DNA of 64,000 nt from Lepidurus packardi (taxonomy: Eukaryota; Arthropoda; Branchiopoda; Notostraca; Triopsidae): the NCBI GenBank assembly GCA_023053545.1, contig JAKZAN010000005.1, forward strand, positions 12,090,001 to 12,154,000, read 5' to 3'. Below are positions 55,690-64,000 of this stretch, piece by piece. The notes under the pieces were generated by a model that worked only from the letters and a program-made list of their open reading frames with translations, was not told where the DNA came from and did no database searches. A program made the translations under genes and the position numbers. The stretch's first letter is position 1, and the number at the start of each line of letters is the position of its first letter.

Positions 55690-57400
55690 GAAAGTGGAGA
55701 AAATACGATTTGTAACATTTTAATTGGACGCAAAAATGGAGCAGTTTATACTTAAAGTAGACGAAACACATGGTTAAGGATCTTTACATTGCACTTTGTT
55801 TGAACTAGCAATGCTTTCTAAAAGGATTAGTTGAAGTTAACGTGACGCTTCACACTCCAAACAATGCTAACAAAACTTTACACACATATCATATTGACCT
55901 CTATTGTTTACACGCCACAGAGCACGTACGTCTCTACGACGTCTGGGACAGAGACATAATACACTATATAATATATACTAGTGGAGGCTAATTCTAGTTC
56001 GAACTATGGTCCACACTACTGATCGTTTTACCTGTGCGTTGGGTTAAGGGTTAATCTACAACTTTCCCTGTAAATACCAGCCTAAATCACCGTCGTCTCA
56101 CAGACGAAGCCATAAACAAATTGATTACTAACAACAAATCGATATACTGCATCTCAACATTATCGATAACAACTTGGCGCGTCTTGAATTCACGCTTTTA
56201 AATCTACATTCTGACTTGTATGTCTTATACTGACTGGCGAAATTAAACAAAATTAAATAAACCATACTTGTTTCTGTACTATTGTTTAATTTGTGACATG
56301 TTTTCAAATACTTTGGTAGGATGACTGAGATGACTGAGAGATTCTTAACTTAACGGCCGTTTCCCTTCGTGGCCAATCTTTGAAATTTAACTTGTCATAA
56401 GTTTCACTGAGAAACACTGCGCCTTTGAAGCCTACTCCCACCCTTAGGGTTCTCAACACGGTACCCCTTCTAACTTTCCCCAGTCAATTAACGGAACTGG
56501 TCATTCAATTGAATAACCTGCTCATTTAATTCACTGGGGAGTTTAGAAGGGATTTTCCCCTAAACCATTTTTATAGAACCACATGTCTAAAACACAACTA
56601 AACACTGCGCCTTTGAAGCCTACTCCCACCCTTAGGGTTCTCAACACGATACCCCTTCTAATTTTCCCCAGTCAACTAAAGGAACTGGTCATTCAATTGA
56701 ATAACCTGCTCATGTAACCGACTGGGGAGCTTAGAAGGGATTTTTCCCTAGCCGTAGCAGTAGGCTGTAATCGTACCAAGCCCCTACTGTAAGCATACCA
56801 ATAGTAAGTCGTAGTAAGCATCTACTGTAATTAAATAAGTGAAAGAAAGGTTTGTTGTTGTAAAAACTTGTTTCACGGGCTGGAGAACATACATATTCAC
56901 ACAACCACTTATTAATTTGGGCCCTGAGGTGGAACACAATTCCCATTTTTTGCCTTGCAATAAAAAAAATTCAGGTGAACATTTAAAACAATTTCGAATT
57001 CAAGTTAGCAGAATTCTTACCCCCCAGAACCGATCTGCTCAGTTCTGCACGACCATTTTCTAAGAGAAATTAATAGAAATTGAAACCTCAGTCTTTATAC
57101 GGTTTCCCAATATGGAGATCACATACTTGATTAAAAAAAACACACATCTTGTCATCAAAAAGGCAACCGTATAAAGAATTCGTTCCTGACGGTGTCATAG
57201 TAAAAACACATAAACGAATAACAACCTAGAAAATACATTGTGTGCCTGTTTTTTGTTTCAAGAAGGGAAAAAAATAGAGAATCCACATACAAAAAAAAAT
57301 AAAAAAAAAATGAAAGACATTCGCTTTCTGGTTTGTGTGAAGGTTTTCAGCTTTGCTATAAATTTGTTGGTGTCCAAAAAGACAGATCATGTGGCCGGGG
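55690..57400. other. KDM4 5' region, repeat pair and BICRA 3' flank
   Basis: The KDM4 promoter and 5' UTR exon must lie within about 55.7-56.3 kb; exact sites are not visible. 56412-56565 and 56600-56752 are two copies of a foldback repeat. The rest has no supported gene. Confidence 0.6.
56412..56752. repeat. Two copies of a foldback repeat
   Basis: Each starts AACACTGCGCCTTTGAAG and contains an inverted pair CCCCTTCTAA...TTAGAAGGG. An inverted, more diverged third copy is at about 63340-63472, making this a dispersed family. Confidence 0.85.
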
Positions 57401-60400
57401 TCATGTCAAGATACTTCTGACTGCCTCATTAAGTGCCACATCGCCTTGCAATTCGGTCGAATCACTACATTCGTCCATTAGTGAACCATCGTAATGGCTC
57501 AAACTCGGTTCGTAGTCCATCGCTTCAGGTCCAAGCCTTCCGTCACTCGTTCCTAAAGTCATGGCGGTTCCAGTATTGGGATCCTGATCGTCTCCTTCAT
57601 CGAGTTTTTGCAAATTGAGAATCCCGTCGATCGCACTTTGCACTTGGGAATGCAGAAGGTCGTCGTGGAGGTGAAAGGGACCTCCAGGACCAGGCCCCGC
57701 CCCTTCCCCTTCTTGAGTGAAAAAGGCCACTTCATTGCGAATCGCTTCCCATTCGTTGTAATGATGGGCTGTGGACTGAGAAGCAGAACTACTTTCTTGG
57801 CTAGCAGTATCACACTCGTAGCCTTCTTTCTTAAAATGCCCGTTGCGCACCACGTCCTCCATGACCACGCGCACCTCCTTTAACTCCGACTTGTAATGCT
57901 CACCGTCTTTTCGGGAAAGTTTTAACTTGGGGAACCGAGGTTCCACTTCCTTTTTCACCAACACCTCTTCTGGCACCATAACTGTCCCTTCTAGAACACG
58001 AAAAACGAAACAAAATCTCGCTTAGAATCCGAAAAGTAGGTTGTACCCATAATTATTTCTAATAATAATACCTCTACTACTATAATAATAATAATAATAA
58101 TAATAAAGACAAGCAAAGGAATAATTATCATTTTAGTACATTTCATTCTTAATATTTGTACTGTTTAAGATGTAAATCAACGGAATTGAGTGGAAACACT
58201 AACAATCGAAATGATGAAAAATCATTAATCGCTTACATGCTGCAATAATCGATATTTTGCTAAGCAATACCAATAAATATTAGTGAAAAAATAGATGAAA
58301 ACAATAATAATAAACTTATGAAATAAATTAATGAAACAAACGAAATTTTAGTATATTTCCTAGTTGTTATTTGTACTGTTTAAGATGTAAATCAACGGAA
58401 TTAAGTGGAAACACTAATAATCGAAATGATTTTCAACAATCATTAATCGCTTACATGCCACAATAATCGATATTTTGCTAAACAATAAACGTTAGTGAAA
58501 AAATAAATGAAAACAATAATCATAAACTTACGAAATAAATTAGTGAAATAAACAAAATTTTAGTATATTTCCTAATTATTTGTACTGTTTAACATGTAAA
58601 TAAACGGAATTAAGTGGAAACACTAATAATCGAATTATTTTCAACAATCATTAATCGCTTACATGCCGTAATAATCGATATTTTGCTAAACAATACCAAT
58701 AAATATTAGTGAAAAATAAATGAAAACAATAAACAATAATAATAAGCTTATGAAATAAATTAGTGAAATAAACAAAATTTTAGTATATTTCATAGTTGTT
58801 ATTTGTACTGTTTAACATGTAAATAAACGGAATAATCATTGACAAGACACAATAATCGATATCTTGCTAAACAATCTCAATAAATATTAGCGATAACAAT
58901 AAATGAAAACAAAAAAATAACAGTACATTTATAAAGTAATCAGTGAAATAAAAAATTATGGAAAACAATAAATGTCAATGAAAATACAAATAATCCGAAG
59001 TATTTTCAACCATGAATCGTTTTTCAAGACCTAATAATCAATATGTAGTTTAACAATAACAATAGCTATATCAAAAAGTGTCTTATCATGATAGTTCCGA
59101 TAATCGATTCTTTACATCCATCCAAAGTAATTTCGGTAGCAAGAATTGTTACGTTAATTCAATAATATACACGAAAATTAAAGAATTTCATAGTCTGAAC
59201 TGAGAACTGAGTCTGAGAACTGAGTCTGAACCATTAGGTTTCCTTTTGTTGATGTACTGTACAGTACCAACTTGTTTACTACTTAGTTTACTAGTTGGTT
59301 CTAATCGCTTCTTACTTCAGATTAATCAATACTTTGTTTATAACAAGAATAGTTACGAATCGGTAACCTAATTTGTAACATTCCTTACCCTCTTTGGGTT
59401 GAGCAGCTTCTTCTTTGAGTCGTTCCAACAATCCCTTTTCATCTGCTACGAATAACCGGTCAATCATCACATATTCAGAAGCAGGCGCTTCTTTCTAAAC
59501 CGCAAAGCCCCAAACGTCTATTACTTTCCATCCTACTTTACTAACCCATCTCCCGCTTACCATACTGTCCATAAGCAACAAATAGTGGTATTTGTTAAGC
59601 ATTTGCCGGAACTTGAGTGCAAAATGTTCCGCCGTCGCTTCAAACCACTCCTCCGCCTTCTCTTCTTCTCTCGGATGTGGTTCCTTCTCGTGGAATACAT
59701 GGTACCTAATGAGCCTCTTACACGCATTCGACTTGTTCTTAAACGGCGACTTGCAATCTGGCGTTAAAGCGCCATTTTGGTCCGTTTTCAGCTGATGTTC
59801 GAACCTAGAACACAAATCAATCCCCAAATCAATCCCTACCCCACACAATCTCTTTCCAAACCCAAACTTACAAAGTACTCTTGCTAATAGAGGGTTTGGG
59901 AGGGGTAATCGCCCCTCTTTTCAACCCTCTTGCAATTACCGGGATTGCAACCGGGCTCGGTTCGCTTTTAACAGCTACTGTTACCGTATTCCCGTTCCCA
60001 GTCGCCGCTACTGGCCTCTGCAGCACTTTAGAGACCGCAGTCACGGGACCTGCGCTACTACTGCTCGTGCTGGTACTCGCTGTACTGTTCGCCAGACTCA
60101 CGGCCGGTACCACCATAACCTTCGCCGTTGTACTGCTGCTCACGATGACTTTAGCAGCGACGGACGTCACCACGGCCGATACCGGAGTGGGCGGAGCTAA
60201 CGCATGGGGCATGATCACCACTTGCCGCACCGGCTGAGCACCAGCAGACATAGGCGTGGCTAAAGTCGGTTGTTGCCCCGGAGCGGCGACCATAGTAGTG
60301 GGCCTCGATTGTTGTGGCGTTAGACTAATGACTTGGTTCCCAATTTGGTGGAAATAACGCACCGGTTGTGCTGCTTGATTCACATTGGCAGTCGCCATCT

Positions 60401-62615
60401 GTTTCCACACAAAAAGAAAAAATTAAAAAAAAATATAATTAACACAATAAATTAATAGATAAAATAGAGGATTAACAACTGAAGAAATAATGTCACTTTC
60501 TAAAGAAAAGAACGAAAAGAGAATTTGAAGAACGCTAAAACTGAACAAGTACGCTAAAACAAGTACGCTGAACTGAACACTAAATCTGAACAAGAATTGG
60601 TGCAAGCGGCCATATCTCGAACCGCAACCATGGTTAGAACACCCGAATAGAAGAGTATAAGAATAAGAATAAGTCTCTTAAGAATAAGAAAGAAACATGC
60701 AAAGGTGGGTTGGTGGATGAAGAGATTTAAGCTTAAAGACACAGATGTATGTGAAAAGTGTAGGGAAGAAACAGACACAGTGGAACACAGGTTGCTGTAT
60801 TGCTCATCATACGGATACGAAAGAGAAAAATGGAGGAGAAAAGGAGAACAGATCCGAGTAAGCTTTAAGATGGAAAATGTATTAGGATTAGGGGAAATTG
60901 AACCAGAACGACAATATAAGTTAAGAAACTGTCTAGTAGACTACCTTAAAGACACTAGACTAATAGAAGTGGTGTAATAATAATATATAAGATAATAATA
61001 AGATCAAGACCAATAATAAGATCAAAAGAAAGTTTGTTTAAGAAATAATCTTATAGAAAAAATGGACAGAAGTAGTCGATAATGTGCCCGTTAGATGGCA
61101 CTGTTTTGACTAAAACAGTCCAACTACAACAACGATAGCCTGTGAGTAATAATAAGATCAATAGAAAGCTTGTTTCAGAAATAATCTTTATCCAAAAAAA
61201 AAAAAAAAATCAGAAATATTAAATGGTCAGAAGTAGTCGATAATGTCCCCGTTAGATGGCACAGTTTTGACTAAAAACAGTCCAACAACAACGATAGCCT
61301 GTGAGTAATAATAAGATCAATAGAAAGCTTGTTTCAGAAATAATCTTTATCCAAAAAAAATAAAAAAATCAGAAATATTAAATGGTCAGAAGTAGTCGAT
61401 AATGTGCCCGTTAGATGGCACTGTTTTGACTAAAACAGTCCAACTACAACAACGATAGCCTGTGAGTAATAATAAGATCAATAGAAAGCTTGTTTCAGAA
61501 ATAATCTTTATAAAAAAAAAAAAATCAGAAATATTAAATGGTCAGAAGTAGTCAATAATGTGCCCGTTAGATGGCACAGTTTTGACTAAAAACAGTCCAA
61601 CAACAACGATAGCCTGTGAGTAATAATAAGATCAATAGAAAGCTTGTTTCAGAAATAATCTTTATAAAAAAAAAAAAAAAAATCGGAAATATTAAATGGT
61701 CAGAAGTAGTCGATAATGTGCCCGTTAGATGGCACAATTTTGACTATTTTTTTAAGATAATAATAAGATAATAATAATAAGATAAAAATAAGCTTGTTTC
61801 AGAAATAATCTTTATAAAAAAAAAAAAATAATCAGAAATATTAAATGGTCAGAAGTAGTCGATAATGTGCCCGTTAGATGGCACTGTTTTGACTAAAACA
61901 GTCCAACAACAACATAATACATAAAAAATTCAAACAATCCAAAAGATCTGAATAAAAATTCCACGCTATTCTTTCGCAAACACGTTTTAAGAATTTCTTG
62001 AATGAAAAGAAAGACGGAAGAGTAGTAGGAACATTAATATGCAGCAAAACATTCCGATTAAAAAAAATAATAAAAAAAAAAAATTAAAAAAAATTATAGA
62101 AAACTAACCCTGGTTGGGGTGGCGGGTTTATCTCCGCGTAAAAGGTTGGCCAAATGGGTGTTTTGTTGAATATTAGCAGGCACAGGTTTGCTATAGCCGC
62201 CTTTGGTGTTCACGTGCTGGGGAATCGGGTTCGAATCGCTTTGGCTATGGTTGGCATTCACGGGAGAATTCTTTTTTTTTTTTTTTTTTAAATAACCGAA
62301 AGAACAGAAATAAAAACAAAAGGTTAACAAAAAACACTAGCGACAAACGAAAAGACATGCACGGGTAAAGGACATTCTATAAATATACTAGAAAGAAAGT
62401 TGATAAATAAAATAGAAAAAGGGGAAAAAAAAGGAGGCGGAGCTTACGAATTGGACGCCTTGGGCGTGTTGACCAGGAATGGTGGGAATAGGTTTGCCCG
62501 TCATGAGGATTTTTTGCTGGTGCTGAATGAGCTTTTGTAGCAACGTGGATTCTTGCAGCGAAGGATCTTTTTTGCTCGTCAAGTACTGGATTTGCGCTTG
62601 GATGTTCCGTAAACT
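57401..62615 (-). CDS. BICRA: GLTSCR1/BICRA-type BAF-complex subunit, C-terminal part; 5' exons not found
   Basis: Exons: 62448-62615, 62109-62270, 59872-60398, 59561-59804, 59389-59494, 57401-57990; at least 598 residues. The first visible exon has a helical stretch (NIQAQIQYLT...LLQKLIQHQQKIL) as in this family. Exon 4 carries the GLTSCR1 domain: DQNGALTPDCKSPF, RLIRYHVF, EWFEATAEHF, FRQMLNKYHYLLL. It continues in exon 5 with SEYVMIDRLF. The middle exon is Ala/Val/Ser/Thr-rich and the C-terminus acidic. In vertebrates BICRA/BICRAL define the non-canonical BAF (GBAF) chromatin-remodelling complex and contact BRD4/BRD9. All internal phases agree. The acceptor at 62271 follows a poly-A run rather than pyrimidines, so exon 2's edge is less certain. 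Upstream exons probably lie beyond 62.6 kb or outside the window. Confidence 0.87.
58130..58990. repeat. About 215-bp tandem repeats in a BICRA intron
   Basis: Four diverged copies are marked by TTTGTACTGTTTA at 58157, 58370, 58579 and 58802. Each also carries AATAATCGATAT. An AAT microsatellite precedes the array (58078-58106). Confidence 0.88.
60690..61130 (+). mobile_element. Non-LTR retrotransposon 3' end in a BICRA intron
   Basis: The frame 60705-60977 encodes the C-terminus with a zinc knuckle (CEKCREETDTVEHRLLYC) and ends LKDTRLIEVV. It is followed by the family's 3' block and CAACTACAACAAC. It is 5'-truncated and lies antisense to BICRA. Confidence 0.88.
61133..61915 (+). repeat. Tandem array of the non-LTR 3' tail
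   Basis: The tail unit of about 155-160 bp is repeated at about 61133, 61295, 61455 and 61610, with two more degenerate units to 61915. Most units start GATAGCCTGTGAG, contain a poly-A run of variable length, and finish with the block GCCCGTTAGATGGCAC then CAACAACAAC. Confidence 0.9.
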
Positions 62616-63339
62616 CTGTAAAAAGACAAATAACTAGGTAAAATTCCACATTTGCAATTTTTTTTAATGTAAATGTTGGATGCTTGATGATGTAAATTGG
62701 ATGTTGATGTAAATTGCTGGATGCTTTATTAATTGACACTTTGATTTTGAAGAAGAAAAAAAGAAAAAAAACTTGAACTTATTTAGAGCTTAAATATAGG
62801 TTAAAATCCGTTAATATTCCTTGTATTTCGACTAACAAATCTAAATGCATCAAATTGGCGTATAACTAGAGTAGTTATCGTGTCGAAATCATTAAGGTAA
62901 ACTAAACTGTGACCTTAATTCAGAGTCTTGTCGCCCGAGGCTTTGAAGACTCTTCCTACCGGCTAATATTATGACTAGTTTACTGTTGATAAGGGTAATT
63001 GATAGATTCTTAATTACAAATGATCAGTTTTTGATATTCTTGTTATGATAGTAGAGTAGAGGCCGCTTATTGGGATCACTGGTTATTAGAATCAGAGGCT
63101 TTACGGAATCAAAGTTTTAAAGTACCGATTCAAAATGATACAATTCATAGCATTGTAAATTGGTTATTAGAATCACAATTTCGGGTATTGGAATCGATTT
63201 CAAAAGAATCTTGACAAGTACAGTAACGAAACTACAGTAGTGACTACGTGGACTCTGCATATTGACCAATGACATGGCTTTTACGTGGTTTGGACCAATC
63301 CTGTCATTTCTAGTCCACTACTACGCTTAGCGGATATCC
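62616..63339. other. Upstream of the visible BICRA exons
   Basis: This is AT-rich intron or intergenic DNA. No exon of the BICRA gene could be recognised here. Confidence 0.5.
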
Positions 63340-63472
63340 CTTCTAAACTCCTCAGTCACTTACATGAGTAGGTTAATGAATAGTTTTTTAATTGACTGTG
63401 AAAATTAGAAGGGATAATCTGTTGTGAAACCTAACTAAGCGTAGGAGTAGGCTTCAAAGGTGCAGTGTTAGT
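63340..63472. repeat. Third, inverted copy of the 56.4-kb foldback repeat
   Basis: It ends with GGCTTCAAAGGTGCAGTGTT, the reverse complement of the start of the copies at 56412 and 56600, and keeps the internal inverted pair CTTCTAA/TTAGAAG. Confidence 0.8.
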
Positions 63473-63477
63473 TTTTG

Positions 63478-64000
63478 CATTCCAAAGATTCAAGAACTCA
63501 AGATTCAAGGTCGCGGTATTCAAGAATTCAAGATCGCAGATTTCGAGCTTCGAGATCGCAGAATTCAAGAACTGAAGATCGCGGTATTCAAGAACTCGAG
63601 AATCAAGATCGCAGATTTCAAGATCCGAGATCAAGGAATTCAAGAACTCTATACTCAAGATCGCGGTATTCAAGAATTGAAGATCGCAGATTTCGAGCTT
63701 CAAGATCGCAGAATTCAAGAACTCTATATTCAAGATCGCGGTATTCAAGATTCAAGAATTCAAGACCGCAGATTTCCAGCTTCAAGATCGCAGAATTCAA
63801 GAACTGAAGATCGCGGTATTCAAGAACTCGAGAATCAAGATCGCAGATTTCAAGATCCGAGATCAAGGAATCCAAGAACTCTATATTCAAGATCGCGGTA
63901 TTCAAGATTCAAGAATTCAAGACCGCAGATTTCCAGCTTCAAGATCACAGAATTCAAGATCACAGATTTCGACCTTCAAGATCGCAGAATTCAAGAACTG
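63478..64000. repeat. Minisatellite of TTCAAGA/ATCGCAG words, higher-order period about 232 bp
   Basis: Short words such as GATCGCGGTATTCAAGAAC and GATCGCAGATTTC alternate throughout. A longer unit recurs from 63571 to 63803 (232 bp). The array continues past the window end. Frames on both strands are artefacts of the repeats. Confidence 0.92.

Noticed and set aside
63431..63905. Repetitive frames resembling coiled or LRR-like proteins
   Set aside because: They arise from the terminal minisatellite on both strands and have no start, splice sites or homology.
1..64000. CRISPR arrays, prophage or bacterial operons
   Set aside because: Spliced genes, snRNA fragment, LTR and non-LTR elements show a eukaryotic nuclear genome; the tandem repeats lack the regular repeat-spacer pattern.

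Overview
The window looks like arthropod nuclear DNA, most likely a crustacean of the Daphnia type. Genes have many short introns of about 55-120 nt with GT-AG borders. The digestive-type serine proteases are tandemly duplicated, a NACHT/NLR-type receptor end is present, KDM4 keeps PHD and Tudor domains (lost in Drosophila KDM4s), and a short TTAGG run matches the arthropod telomere unit. The species is an inference. No bacterial features, CRISPR array, rRNA or intact tRNA gene was found.

Layout. (1) 1-3.2 kb: the 3' half of an NLR-like (STAND/NACHT) receptor gene, followed by small phase-1/phase-1 cassette exons that encode Gly/Asn/Ser-rich tails with RHIM-like Q-x-G cores. (2) 3.5-9.0 kb: a young, nearly complete Ty3/gypsy LTR retrotransposon on the minus strand. 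(3) 9.0-12.9 kb: inverted-repeat elements and an LRR-like orphan exon. (4) 12.9-30.6 kb: a tandem trypsin-like cluster with one complete catalytic triad, three copies that lost both His57 and Ser195, and one truncated copy. It is broken up by a decayed gypsy element, a non-LTR retrotransposon remnant and a clean MITE. (5) 31.1-34.7 kb: divergent Hakai/CBLL1 (minus) and mitochondrial aminomethyltransferase (plus). (6) 35.0-35.6 kb: a nested element carrying a U2 snRNA 5' fragment and a non-LTR tail. (7) 36.5-38.7 kb: a second, headless locus of the NLR tail exons with six tandem copies of the terminal exon. (8) 39-43 kb: a minisatellite, a TIR element and AT-rich DNA. (9) 43.5-46.4 kb: a DMRT2/Dmrt11E-type DM-domain gene. 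(10) 48.5-55.7 kb: KDM4 histone demethylase (minus) with JmjN, JmjC, PHD, extended PHD and Tudor regions. (11) 57.4-62.6 kb: the C-terminal part of a GLTSCR1/BICRA-type chromatin-remodelling subunit (minus), with a non-LTR tail array in one intron. (12) 63.4-64 kb: a minisatellite running off the end.

The best candidate for a new system is the NLR locus. An arthropod NLR-like exon splices in phase with cassettes whose products resemble amyloid signalling motifs (RHIM-like tetrads L-Q-L-G and I-Q-A-G followed by Tyr). The cassettes have been duplicated as 536-bp units, copied in inverted orientation, and scattered to a second locus. The remaining single-copy genes are housekeeping or developmental chromatin, RNA and metabolic genes with no evident link to it.
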